The notes under the pieces: generated by a model
What the model was told of the DNA's origin: nothing
Database searches by the model: none
Seen by the model: only the letters and a program-made list of their open reading frames with translations
Position numbers and translations under genes: made by a program
Source of the DNA: Alcanivorax sp. 24
GTDB taxonomy: Bacteria; Pseudomonadota; Gammaproteobacteria; Pseudomonadales; Alcanivoracaceae
Assembly (NCBI RefSeq): GCF_004360225.1
Contig: NZ_SNUA01000002.1
Span: 62,001 to 126,000, forward strand
DNA length: 64,000 nt
Direction: 5' to 3'
Shown: positions 35,673 through 43,754 of the stretch, piece by piece
Layout: each line of letters opens with the position of its first letter
Position numbering within the stretch: position 1 is the stretch's first letter

Positions 35673-36554
35673 TTACAGCCAGTACACCACCACGAACAGG
35701 AACAGCCACACCACATCCACGAAGTGCCAGTACCAGGCCCCCGCTTCCCAGGCAAAGTTGTTCTCGGCGTCGAAATGCCCCTTGATCACCCGGATCAGCG
35801 TCACCGCCAGGAAGATGGTGCCGATGGTCACGTGCGCGCCGTGGAAACCGGTGAGCAGGAAGAACAGGCTGCCGTAGATGCCGGCGTCCAGGGTCAGGCC
35901 CATTTCGGTATAGGCGTGGATATATTCTTCCACCTGCAGACCAAGGAAGATCGCGCCCAGCAGCACGGTGATGGCCTGGAAGCCGATCAACTTGCCGCGT
36001 TTACCCGCCAGCAAGGCGTGGTGGGCGATGGTCAGGGTGATGGAACTGGTCAACAGGATGGCGGTGTTGATCGCCGGCAGGCCCCAGGCGCCCATGGCTT
36101 GGGTGGTGGTGCCGCCCGGTGTTTTCACCAGAGGCCACATGGCCTGGAAGTCCGGCCATAGCAGCTCGTGGGTCATGGCGTTACTGCCGGCGCCGCCCAG
36201 CCACGGCACGATCAGCCAGCGGGTGTAGAACAGGGCGCCGAAGAAAGCGCCAAAGAACATGACCTCGGAAAAGATGAACCAGAGCATGCCCTGGCGATAG
36301 GAAATGCCCAGTTGATGGCTGTGCAGCCCGCCACGGGATTCCTTGATGGTGTCACGCCACCACAGCGCGATGGTCAGCCACAACCAGGCCAGGCCGAAGA
36401 AAAACAGCGGCCGGCCCCAGGAGCCTGAGAACGTATCCGGGTCGGTGGCCTGTTGAATGAAATGGGCGCCGCCGAAGGCGGTCATGAACAGCCCCACCGA
36501 GGCCACCAGGGGCCAGGGGCTGCTCTCGGGTACGTAGTACTTATCGGTTGCCAT
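35673..36554 (-). CDS. coxC: cytochrome c oxidase subunit III
   Basis: This 293-residue protein has seven membrane segments and the subunit III signatures WWRDTIKESRGGLHSHQLGISYRQGMLWFIFSEVMFF and TGFHGAHVTIGTIFLAV. It ends with WYWHFVDVVWLFLFVVVYWL. It stabilises subunit I and its proton uptake. ATG 36554 (GGAGACC upstream) was preferred to GTG seven codons earlier. It is the last gene of the coxB-coxA-ctaG-coxC operon. Confidence 0.96.
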   Translation of the reverse strand: MATDKYYVPESSPWPLVASVGLFMTAFGGAHFIQQATDPDTFSGSWGRPLFFFGLAWLWLTIALWWRDTIKESRGGLHSHQLGISYRQGMLWFIFSEVMFFGAFFGALFYTRWLIVPWLGGAGSNAMTHELLWPDFQAMWPLVKTPGGTTTQAMGAWGLPAINTAILLTSSITLTIAHHALLAGKRGKLIGFQAITVLLGAIFLGLQVEEYIHAYTEMGLTLDAGIYGSLFFLLTGFHGAHVTIGTIFLAVTLIRVIKGHFDAENNFAWEAGAWYWHFVDVVWLFLFVVVYWL

Positions 36555-36580
36555 TGAATTGGTCTCCTCTGCCACCGGGT

Positions 36581-37156
36581 TTAGCGCACCACGGTGTCGC
36601 TTTTGTTATCAGTCCCGGTTACGCGTTCGGTCACATCGAACATGGTGTAGGACAGGGTCAGGGTGGTGATGTGCTTGGGCAACTCCGGATCCAGGTAAAA
36701 AATCATCGGCATTTCCTTCATTTCCCCCGCTGTCAGCGTCTGCTGATCAAAGCAGAAGCACTGGGTTTTGTGCAGGTAGCGTGCCGCCTGCCCGGGGGTA
36801 ATGGAAGGAATGCTCTGGGTGATGATGTCGTGGTCCTTGGGGTTGCTCGCGTAGAAGTTCACCAGCGTGATCTCGCCCGGATGCACCCGCACCCGGTGAG
36901 TTTTGGCGTAGAAACTGCCGTTCACGCCGGCCCCGTTTTGGGTAATGAACTCCACTGTCACGACCCGGTCCTCCACCACGGTTTCCGGCGATTGGGTCGC
37001 CGCGGTGTTGGATGTCTTGCCGTTCAGGCCGGTGATGTCACAGATGACGTTGTAGAAAGGCACCATGGCGAAGGCGAAGCCGAACATCGCCACCGCCCAG
37101 ATAAGGAGCTTCTTCAAAGTGCGGGCGTTGCGGGCCTGCAGATCGTCGTTGCTCAT
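36581..37156 (-). CDS. ctaG: cytochrome c oxidase assembly protein Cox11/CtaG
   Basis: This 191-residue protein has one N-terminal membrane helix (about 16-36) and a periplasmic copper-binding domain. The Cu(I) cysteines are in TQCFCFDQQTL; FYNVICDITGLNGKT after the helix is a family signature. It inserts CuB into subunit I. Between coxA and coxC its position is the same as in Pseudomonas. Confidence 0.95.
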   Translation of the reverse strand: MSNDDLQARNARTLKKLLIWAVAMFGFAFAMVPFYNVICDITGLNGKTSNTAATQSPETVVEDRVVTVEFITQNGAGVNGSFYAKTHRVRVHPGEITLVNFYASNPKDHDIITQSIPSITPGQAARYLHKTQCFCFDQQTLTAGEMKEMPMIFYLDPELPKHITTLTLSYTMFDVTERVTGTDNKSDTVVR

Positions 37157-37183
37157 GGTGCCTCCCTCTTTCCGTCGGACCCG

Positions 37184-38788
37184 TTACTTCACCACCGGCG
37201 GTGTGTCGAAGGTGTGGAAGGGGGCCGGAGACGGCACTTCCCATTCCAGACCCTCGGCGCCGTCCCAGGGCTTGGCTTCCGCCTTTTCGCCTTTCTTCAG
37301 CGCGCACTGCAGACACACGGCCAGGAAGAACAGCTGGGAAAGACCGAACCAGAACCCGCCGATGGAGATCCAGAAGTTGTAATCGGCGAATTGCAGAGCG
37401 TAGTCGGCATAGCGGCGCGGCATGCCGGCCAGGCCCACGAAGTGCATGGGGAAGAACAGCAGGTTCACGGAAATCAGAGAGTTCCAGAAGTGCAGTTCAC
37501 CCAGCAGTTTGCTCGGCATCACGCCGGACCACTTCGGCAGCCAGTAGTAGGCGGCGGCGAACATGGTGAACACAGCGCCGGACACCAGTACGTAGTGGAA
37601 GTGAGCCACCACGAAGTAGGTGTCGTGGTACTGGAAGTCCACCGGCGTGATCGCCAGCATCAGACCGGACAGGCCGCCGCAGGTGAACAAGATGACGAAG
37701 GTGATGGCCCACTTCATCGGCAGCTCGAAGGTCATGGAACCGCGCCACATGGTGGCCACCCAGTTGAACACCTTCACCCCGGTGGGGACCGAGATCAGCA
37801 TGGTCATGTACATGAAGAACAGGGTGCCGGCCAGCGGCATGCCCACGGTGAACATATGGTGGGCCCAGACCACGAAGCTCAACAGCGCGATGGAAGCGGT
37901 GGCGTACACCATGGAGGCATACCCGAACAGCTGCTTGCGCGCGAAAGTGGGAATGATCGCCGACACGATACCGAACGCCGGCAGGATCATGATGTACACC
38001 TCCGGGTGCCCGAAGAACCAGAACACGTGCTGGAACAGAACCGGGTCGCCGCCGCCGGCGGCATCAAAGAAGCTGGTGCCGAAGTGACGGTCGGTGAGCA
38101 TCATGGTGACGGCGCCGGCCAGTACCGGCATCACCGCGATCAGCAGGAAGGCGGTGATCAGCCAGGTCCATACGAACAGCGGCATTTTCATCAGGGTCAT
38201 GCCCGGTGCCCGCAGGTTGAACACCGTCACGATCACGTTGATGGCGCCCATGATGGAAGAGATCCCCATCATATGCACCGACAGAATGAACAGATCGGTG
38301 GAGGCCGGGCCGTATTTGGTGGACAGCGGTGCGTAGAAAGTCCAGCCGAAGTTCGGCGCGCTCGGGTTGCCATGGCCGAAGGCGCTCAACAGCACCGAGC
38401 TCAGCAGAATGGCGAACGCGAACGGCAGAATCCAGAACGACCAGTTATTCATACGCGGCAACGCCATGTCCGGCGCGCCGATCATCAGCGGAATCATCCA
38501 GTTGGCCAGACCCACGAAGCCGGGCATGACCGCCCCGAAGACCATGGTCAGACCATGGACCGTGGTCATCTGGTTAAAGAATTCCGGATCAACGAATTGC
38601 ATCCCGGGCTCGATCAATTCCGCCCGAATGATCATCGCCATGAAACCGCCGGCCAGGAACATGGCAAAGCTGAACCACAGGTACAGCGTACCGATGTCTT
38701 TGTGGTTGGTGCTGAACAGCCAGCGCTTCAGGCCGGTCGGGGCGTGGTGATGATCGTGATCATCGTGTGCTGCGGCAACAGTGCTCAT
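37184..38788 (-). CDS. coxA: cytochrome c oxidase subunit I
   Basis: This 534-residue heme-copper oxidase catalytic subunit has twelve or more membrane segments. Visible landmarks are WLFSTNHKDIGTLYLWF at the N-terminus, the heme a ligand in TTVHGLTMVFGAVMPGF, the CuB/Tyr cross-link motif WFFGHPEVYIMILP, WAHHMFTVG (CuB histidines) and HDTYFVVAHFHYVL (heme a3 and a ligands). The HPEVY tyrosine and the K-channel Lys-type motif mark an A-type oxidase that reduces O2 to water while pumping protons. Confidence 0.97.
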   Translation of the reverse strand: MSTVAAAHDDHDHHHAPTGLKRWLFSTNHKDIGTLYLWFSFAMFLAGGFMAMIIRAELIEPGMQFVDPEFFNQMTTVHGLTMVFGAVMPGFVGLANWMIPLMIGAPDMALPRMNNWSFWILPFAFAILLSSVLLSAFGHGNPSAPNFGWTFYAPLSTKYGPASTDLFILSVHMMGISSIMGAINVIVTVFNLRAPGMTLMKMPLFVWTWLITAFLLIAVMPVLAGAVTMMLTDRHFGTSFFDAAGGGDPVLFQHVFWFFGHPEVYIMILPAFGIVSAIIPTFARKQLFGYASMVYATASIALLSFVVWAHHMFTVGMPLAGTLFFMYMTMLISVPTGVKVFNWVATMWRGSMTFELPMKWAITFVILFTCGGLSGLMLAITPVDFQYHDTYFVVAHFHYVLVSGAVFTMFAAAYYWLPKWSGVMPSKLLGELHFWNSLISVNLLFFPMHFVGLAGMPRRYADYALQFADYNFWISIGGFWFGLSQLFFLAVCLQCALKKGEKAEAKPWDGAEGLEWEVPSPAPFHTFDTPPVVK

Positions 38789-38802
38789 CGCGGTCCCCTC
38801 CC

Positions 38803-40011
38803 TTACTCTTCTTCGTGTACGTCTTCGGGTTGGATCAGATCGCCGGAGTCGTTGCCCCAGGCGTTCCGCTCATAGGTAATCACCGCCGCGATATCCTTGG
38901 GCGTTAATTGACCTTTGAAAGCCGGCATGGCGTTGCGGCCTTCAAGCACCACATGAATGTGCTCTTCGCGGTGCTCCGGTTTGATGGCGAAATCGTCGCC
39001 GGCGAACGGCAGGCCGATGCCGCCTTCTCCGTTCTGCCCGTGACAGAGAGCGCATTGGGATGCGTACACTTTTTCGCCCGCCGCCATTGCTGCCTCAAGA
39101 TTTTCGAAGGGGGTCAGATCAGGTGCCGCGGCGGCCTCTTCTTTCCTCTGCGCCAGCCACTCCTGGAACTCACTTTGGGAGACCACCTTGACCTCGATGG
39201 GCATGAACGCGTGGTTCTTGCCGCACAGCTCGGCGCACTGGCCGTAGTAGGTGCCTTCCTGGCCTTCGGGAACCAGCGCCCAGGTTTCGTTGACAAAGCC
39301 CGGGATGGCGTCCTTCTTGCCGCCGAAGTCAGGAATCCAGAACGAGTGGATCACATCATCGGAAGTAACCAGGAAACGAACCTTCTGGCCGGAAGGAATA
39401 ACCAGCGGGTTATCCACTTCGAGCATGTAGTTGTGGTCCTTGTCCTGGGAAGGCGCTCCGACGCGGTCCTTGGCGGTACCGTAGGGGAACAGGCCACCGG
39501 AGAGCACCGGGTTCTGGTACTGTTCGGGCGGCGTGGCCAGGGAGGAGATGAACGAGACGCCGACGTCGTTGTCGTCCTGGTAGGTGAGGTACTCGTAGCC
39601 CCATCTCCAGCGATAACCGGTCACCTTGACGGTCAGTTCGGAATCGGCGGTATCGTCCAGTTCAATCAGTACCCGGGTGGCGGGCACGGCCATGGCGATC
39701 AAGATGATAAAGGGAATGATCGTCCACAGAACTTCCAGGAAGATATTTTCATGGAAGGTGGCTGGGGTTGGGTGTTTGGATCGGCGGTGACGGATCACCG
39801 AGATCAGGATCAGCCCGAAAACCAGCAGGCCGATGATGGATACGATCCACAACACGGTGTTGTGCAAGCCGTGTACTTCCTGGGCGACCGCGGTCACGCC
39901 GGGCCGTAGGTTGTGGTCGGAACGTTCAGCCCAGTCGCTGGCCGTGGCCAACCCGCTGATCATCAGCGAGGTCAAACCGACCGCCATGCGGTGGAACAGA
40001 GTTGACTGCAT
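38803..40011 (-). CDS. coxB: cytochrome c oxidase subunit II with cytochrome c domain
   Basis: This 402-residue protein has a signal sequence, two membrane helices (about 50-72 and 92-115) and a cupredoxin CuA domain with ligands H222, C259, C263, H267 and M270 (GQCAELCGKNHAFMP). A fused C-terminal class I cytochrome c follows (C320-AL-C-H324, with a distal Met probably in NAMPAFKG). The extra heme domain makes this a caa3-like enzyme. GGGAGC precedes the ATG. The SCO1/PCu(A)C pair at 6.7-7.7 kb is the likely copper supplier for CuA. Confidence 0.96.
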   Translation of the reverse strand: MQSTLFHRMAVGLTSLMISGLATASDWAERSDHNLRPGVTAVAQEVHGLHNTVLWIVSIIGLLVFGLILISVIRHRRSKHPTPATFHENIFLEVLWTIIPFIILIAMAVPATRVLIELDDTADSELTVKVTGYRWRWGYEYLTYQDDNDVGVSFISSLATPPEQYQNPVLSGGLFPYGTAKDRVGAPSQDKDHNYMLEVDNPLVIPSGQKVRFLVTSDDVIHSFWIPDFGGKKDAIPGFVNETWALVPEGQEGTYYGQCAELCGKNHAFMPIEVKVVSQSEFQEWLAQRKEEAAAAPDLTPFENLEAAMAAGEKVYASQCALCHGQNGEGGIGLPFAGDDFAIKPEHREEHIHVVLEGRNAMPAFKGQLTPKDIAAVITYERNAWGNDSGDLIQPEDVHEEE

Positions 40012-40432
40012 GCGTTTGCTCCCTGTTTTCCCCGGCTAGGTACCCCCAGTAAGGAGTCCAAGCCCATTCTTCGCCTTCTTAGCCGTCACCGGCACCTGGA
40101 ACCGGGCCCAGGTTTTTCTTGAGGATGCTGTGGAGCCGTTGCCGGATTCCAGGCCCAAAACGGGGCGGGACAGACCAAAAAAGCGGCTGTCCAAACGTCT
40201 CGAGAAGGGGGAAATTCCAACCAAATCAACAAGTTAACTGAATGAAGATGGTTTGGTTCGAACTTCCAGGGTGCGGCAAAATGCCCCACGGCATACGGCC
40301 GGTAACTCTAGACATTCAAGGGGGCAAAGTCCAGCCGGAATGCCGCATGTCACGTGGCTTGGGGAGGGTGTACCCGGGTCGATTTGTGCTAGACTGCGCG
40401 CCCCGTTTCGACCCCTCCGCAGGGATTCAGGA
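40012..40432. other. divergent regulatory region coxB / DUF1820
   Basis: 421 bases without a gene. It must hold the cox operon promoter on the minus strand; an AT-rich stretch at about 40205-40250 is the likeliest place, but no clear -35/-10 pair was found. The plus-strand promoter candidate for the DUF1820 gene is listed separately. Confidence 0.6.
40387..40395 (+). promoter_or_regulatory. extended -10 promoter candidate
   Basis: TGCTAGACT matches an extended -10 (TGnTAnnnT) 38 bases before the DUF1820 ATG. No good -35 precedes it, as is common for extended -10 promoters. Confidence 0.4.
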
Positions 40433-40762
40433 ATGTCCAAAAGCCGTCAGATTTACAGGGTTATTTTCCTCAACCAGGGGCAGATCTATGAAATTTACGC
40501 TGCCCAGATCTATCAGAGCGAACTCTACGGGTTCATCGAAGTAGAGGAATTTTTGTTTGGTGAACGATCGCAAATGGTGGTGGATCCGTCCGAGGAACGG
40601 CTGAAGAGCGAATTCGCTGGCGTCCAGCGTTCTTTCATTCCGATGCACGCCATTATCCGGGTGGATGAGGTGGAGAAGGAAGGAGTAGGTAAGATTACCG
40701 AGGCCACCGGCTCCAACGTAACCACTTTCCCCATGCCATTCGGGCCAGGCGGCAAGAAATAG
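40433..40762 (+). CDS. DUF1820 family protein
   Basis: This 109-residue cytoplasmic protein has signatures RQIYRVIFLNQGQIYEIYA at the N-terminus, then GFIEVEEFLFGERSQMVVDPSEERLK and FIPMHAIIRVDEVEKEG, characteristic of the DUF1820 family found in gammaproteobacteria. The function is unknown. CAGGA precedes the ATG; upstream in-frame codons are Arg/Pro-rich and look non-coding. It is followed 20 bases later by TIR element copy 3. Confidence 0.9.
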   Translation: MSKSRQIYRVIFLNQGQIYEIYAAQIYQSELYGFIEVEEFLFGERSQMVVDPSEERLKSEFAGVQRSFIPMHAIIRVDEVEKEGVGKITEATGSNVTTFPMPFGPGGKK

Positions 40763-40782
40763 CGCACAGCTGGCTAAAAGAA

Positions 40783-41246
40783 GGTTCATCACGGATAACG
40801 GGAATGAGGGTCTCCATCGGGGGCACGGATCCGCACGGAGGCCTTCCGGGATCGCCGTAAATACGTCCCTGTAAGCTCCCGGTTTTGACGTCCCTGTCAA
40901 ACAGGGTCGCTCCGGCGGGGGCTCCGTGCAGCCCGATTCGAGTGAACCGCCGCGTTCCGGACTCCCACAACGACCAACCTTTCCAGGAGAGGAAAGGATG
41001 CCCGTATTGCTCGGATACCTCGAAGACATCCATTCAGCGGTGGCTACAGCGCCGCTGTGGGAAGCTTGCTGGCAAGCGAATCGCCAACGGCTCAGGGCAT
41101 TCGCGGCCAAGGCCGCTTCCCACAGCGGCTTCGTGGCAGATCCGTGGGAGACCAGCTTGCTGGCGAATACAGCGGTTGGTAGCCCCTTCCGTTACAGACC
41201 CGTGCCCATGATTGAAGCGCCGTGGCCCACTAAGCCGCGATCAACC
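40783..41246 (+). mobile_element. TIR element copy 3 (464 bp, non-coding)
   Basis: It begins GGTTCATCACGGATAACGGG and ends TAAGCCGCGATCAACC; the left end is a diverged version of the terminal repeat and carries about 120 bases not seen in copies 1, 2 or 4 (40805-40908). From GGGTCGCTCCGGCGGGGGCT onward it matches the others, including a single REP pair and GGTAGCCCCTTCCGTTACAG. Flanking octamers are TAAAAGAA and AAAAAAAA, similar but not identical. Its right end abuts the T-tract of a terminator, as for copy 2. Confidence 0.7.
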
Positions 41247-41254
41247 AAAAAAAA

Positions 41255-41283
41255 GGCGCCGGCGGTTCGTGCCGCCAAGCGCC
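41255..41283 (-). terminator. intrinsic terminator, minus strand
   Basis: GGCGC/GGCGG pairs with CCGCC/GCGCC around a TTCGTG loop (with small bulges). On the minus strand eight T residues follow (41247-41254). It would end transcription of the small secreted-protein gene at 41372-41551. Confidence 0.75.
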
Positions 41284-41371
41284 CCGAGGGTTGCCTGATT
41301 ATCTACAAGGGAGAAACTGCACAAGATTAGTCAGTGCGGGTGACGGCAAGTTCCCGGCGGAACCTCCAAAT

Positions 41372-41551
41372 TCAGAATTTTTCCTCTTCGCTTTCTCTGG
41401 CTGGTGTTTCGGTGGCCGAGGTGGCGGCCGGTTCCAGGGTTTCCACCGTCGGTGAGTCGATATCGTTACTTTCCACCCGGGCCAGGGCGGGTTGGGACAG
41501 CCAGAGCGTGGCCGTGATCGCCAGCAAACCTTGAATTGCCAATCTGGGCAT
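41372..41551 (-). CDS. small secreted hypothetical protein
   Basis: This 59-residue protein has a signal peptide (MPRLAIQGLLAITATLWLSQPALA). The mature part is about 35 residues, acidic and rich in Glu, Thr and Ala, without cysteines. AGGAG lies six bases before ATG 41551, and a terminator follows, so it is probably a real gene. No family is recognised; disorder is likely in the mature part. Confidence 0.65.
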   Translation of the reverse strand: MPRLAIQGLLAITATLWLSQPALARVESNDIDSPTVETLEPAATSATETPARESEEEKF

Positions 41552-41638
41552 GGGAACTCCTGGTTTTTCGTGTCGGTGGTTCCAAAGTCGCACTCTCAAT
41601 GTGACGCCGAAGAAGAGCAGGGGTTCCCCGTCGTTTCG

Positions 41639-42121
41639 TTAGCGGGTCAGTTGGAAAATATCGATGATGGTCTGGGTGGCGTCCAGAACGCGAACCACCT
41701 CATTGTCGATGACATAATCGGAGTACCCGTAGCCGCCGCGATAGCTGTCCCCGTAGTAGCTGTTGGGAAGGCGGTAGCCGAACCGGCGGAGGTCATCGGA
41801 CAGGCGATGGCCGGATTGCAGTTTCTTGCGCCATCCCGGCGGCAACTCGCCGGTGCGGGCCAGCTTCTTGCGCAGTCCTGGCGGCAGGTCCGAGCGGGAC
41901 GGGTAGCGCTGATAAAAGCGGCCAAGCCGATCCCGCTCGTCCCGGGAGAAGCGATAGTCGCGCCAGTCCCGGTCGTTATGGTACTCGACCCGTTTTTCCA
42001 CTTTATGGGGGGGGCCGTTGTGCTTGTTGCCGTTCCCGGCCCAGGGGGGCGGATCCGCCTGCGCCACGCCGGTGGCCAGCAGGGCGCCCACAGCCAGTGT
42101 CGTAATCAGTTTGCGGCGCAT
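41639..42121 (-). CDS. CigR/RcnB-like secreted protein
   Basis: This 160-residue protein has a signal peptide (RRKLITTLAVGALLATGVAQA). A low-complexity basic stretch follows (PPPWAGNGNKHNGPPHK), then the tandem PPGLRKKLARTGELPPGWRKKL typical of CigR-type inner-membrane/periplasmic proteins, and the C-terminal DYVIDNEVVRVLDATQTIIDIFQL. The molecular role is unknown here. ATG 42121 was preferred to the longer frame because the signal peptide starts there. Confidence 0.8.
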   Translation of the reverse strand: MRRKLITTLAVGALLATGVAQADPPPWAGNGNKHNGPPHKVEKRVEYHNDRDWRDYRFSRDERDRLGRFYQRYPSRSDLPPGLRKKLARTGELPPGWRKKLQSGHRLSDDLRRFGYRLPNSYYGDSYRGGYGYSDYVIDNEVVRVLDATQTIIDIFQLTR

Positions 42122-42270
42122 GGTTGCGTCCTCTTCATGGATTCTGTGCAATGTCCGTTTCTTCAATATAGAGCCGGGTGATGTTCGGGAAAGTGGGCCA
42201 GAGCCCGGGATTACGAGATTTTATCTTTGCCGCGGTGTTATCACGCCGTTTGATATGACGGGAGAGGAAT

Positions 42271-42999
42271 ATGTCAGAAGTTGAAGTGCGGACCGTGTCC
42301 TATGAGGTGAACGGAGCCCCCTTCGAAGGGCGGCTGCTGTATCCGGCGGAGGGTAAGCCTGACCGGGCCCTGCTGATGGCGCCGAACTTTTACGGTGTCA
42401 GCGATGCCGCCGAGAAGCTGGCTCGGGAACGAGTCGGAGAGCGCAATGTCATTCTGGTCCTTGATCCCTACGGTGTGGAGGTGCGCCCCGCCAGCGCAGG
42501 GGAAGCAGCGGAGGCCATGGGCGCGATCCGCAACGACAACGCCGCGCTGCGTGCCCGGTTGCGGGCGGCGCTGGCTGTGTTGCGCGAAGAGGCGGGGAAA
42601 CTGGGCGTGGCCGAGGACCGGGTGGCGGTGTTCGGTTTCTGTTTCGGTGGTGCCTGCGCTTTGGAGTTGGCCCGCGACGGCGCCCACATCCGGGCGGCGG
42701 CGTCGTTCCACGGCCTGTTGGAGACGCCGGAGCCGGAGCAAAGCGGTCCGATCCGCGGGCCGGTGCTGGTGATGAACGGCGCCGACGATCCCATGGTCAG
42801 CGCCGAAGCGATCGCCGCCTTCAAGGTGGAGATGGACAACGCCGGCGCCGACTGGACCTTTATCAACCATGGTGGCGCGGTGCACTCCTTCACCGACCCC
42901 AACGCCAGCAACCCGGGCACCAGCGAATACAACGCCAAGGTGGCGCGGCGTGCCTTCGCCGCCATGGACGACCTGTTCGATGAGGTGTTCGCCGACTGA
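42271..42999 (+). CDS. dienelactone hydrolase family protein
   Basis: This 242-residue alpha/beta hydrolase has a cysteine nucleophile C124 in GFCFGGACAL, Asp in VMNGADDPMV and His in GGAVHSFTDP, the Cys-Asp-His triad of dienelactone hydrolases. It is cytoplasmic. The substrate is unknown, since many family members act on esters or lactones other than dienelactone. GGAGAGGAAT precedes ATG 42271. It is convergent with the carboxylesterase, with a REP pair between them. Confidence 0.88.
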   Translation: MSEVEVRTVSYEVNGAPFEGRLLYPAEGKPDRALLMAPNFYGVSDAAEKLARERVGERNVILVLDPYGVEVRPASAGEAAEAMGAIRNDNAALRARLRAALAVLREEAGKLGVAEDRVAVFGFCFGGACALELARDGAHIRAAASFHGLLETPEPEQSGPIRGPVLVMNGADDPMVSAEAIAAFKVEMDNAGADWTFINHGGAVHSFTDPNASNPGTSEYNAKVARRAFAAMDDLFDEVFAD

Positions 43000-43002
43000 T
43001 CC

Positions 43003-43070
43003 GCTGCCAAGGCAGCTTCCCACAGCGGCTCCGTAGTGATACCGCTGTGGGAGCGAGCTTGCTCGCGAAT
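43003..43070. repeat. REP pair between convergent hydrolase genes
   Basis: CAGCTTCCCACAGCGG faces CCGCTGTGGGAGCGAGCTTG and CTCGCGAAT. It is the same REP family as the arrays, in solitary form, located just after the dienelactone hydrolase stop. Confidence 0.75.
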
Positions 43071-43087
43071 CAGTGGGGCAGCAGTGG

Positions 43088-43738
43088 TCAGTCGAGCACG
43101 CTATGCAGGAATGCGGCGATGTCCTGGATCTCCTCCAGACACACCGCGTGCTCCATGGGGTAGGTTTTGTAGTCCGTGGAGTAACCTTTGGCGGTCAGTG
43201 TTTCCGCCGCCCGGCGGCCGCCTTCCTCGGGCACCATGGGATCGAAAGTACCGTGGGCGATGAAGATCGGCAGGGCCTGATTGGCATCGCTGCATTGGAT
43301 GCTGTCGGCGGTGGCGAAGTAAGTGGACAAAGCCATCAGGCCGGCCAGCCGTGCCGGATGGCGCAGAGCCACCTCATAGGCCACCGCGCCGCCCTGGGAA
43401 AAGCCGGCCACAACAATGCGTTCGGCGGGAATGCCGCGCTCGATCTCACGTTCGATCAGGGCGTCGATCCGGGCCGCCGAGCGGCGGATGCCGTCCTCGT
43501 CGATCGGCCCGCCGCCGCCCAGACTGATGATGTCGTACCAGGCCGGCATGACCATGCCGCCGTTGACGGTCACCGGAATTTGCGGTGCGTGCGGAAACAC
43601 GAAACGGGTGCTCTTGCGTGCCAGCTCCGGTACCACCGGCTCGAAGTCATGGCCGCTGGCACCCAGGCCGTGCAACCAGATCACGCTGGTTTCGGCGGGC
43701 TGCGGCGGTTCGATTTCCACACAGGGCAGATAGCTCAT
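43088..43738 (-). CDS. carboxylesterase/phospholipase-type alpha/beta hydrolase
   Basis: This 216-residue hydrolase has nucleophile S114 in GFSQGG, Asp in HGTFDPMVP and His in YPMEHAVCLEE. VIWLHGLGASGHDF supplies the oxyanion region. It matches the EstB/YtpA-like short carboxylesterases. ATG 43738 has GGAGTG upstream; the frame extends ten codons further to a TTG but without a better ribosome binding site. It lies 16 bases after the rapA stop, so it is probably co-transcribed with rapA. Confidence 0.9.
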   Translation of the reverse strand: MSYLPCVEIEPPQPAETSVIWLHGLGASGHDFEPVVPELARKSTRFVFPHAPQIPVTVNGGMVMPAWYDIISLGGGGPIDEDGIRRSAARIDALIEREIERGIPAERIVVAGFSQGGAVAYEVALRHPARLAGLMALSTYFATADSIQCSDANQALPIFIAHGTFDPMVPEEGGRRAAETLTAKGYSTDYKTYPMEHAVCLEEIQDIAAFLHSVLD

Positions 43739-43754
43739 TCCGGCACTCCTTAAC

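Noticed and set aside
34695-35755. Long open frames on both strands through the REP array (about 250-317 codons)
   Set aside because: The repeat period of 92-96 is not a multiple of three, so no repeated peptide is encoded; several frames on both strands are open at once simply because the unit lacks stop codons. No ribosome binding site or family match.
36548-38875. 775-codon frame opposite coxA/ctaG/coxC
   Set aside because: It is antisense to highly conserved oxidase genes with all their ligands; His/Gln/Gly-rich composition is typical of antisense frames in GC-rich DNA.
41255-41283. tRNA-like stem with a GGTTCG word
   Set aside because: Only a single stem-loop followed by a T-tract on the minus strand; no cloverleaf can be drawn, and it behaves as a terminator.
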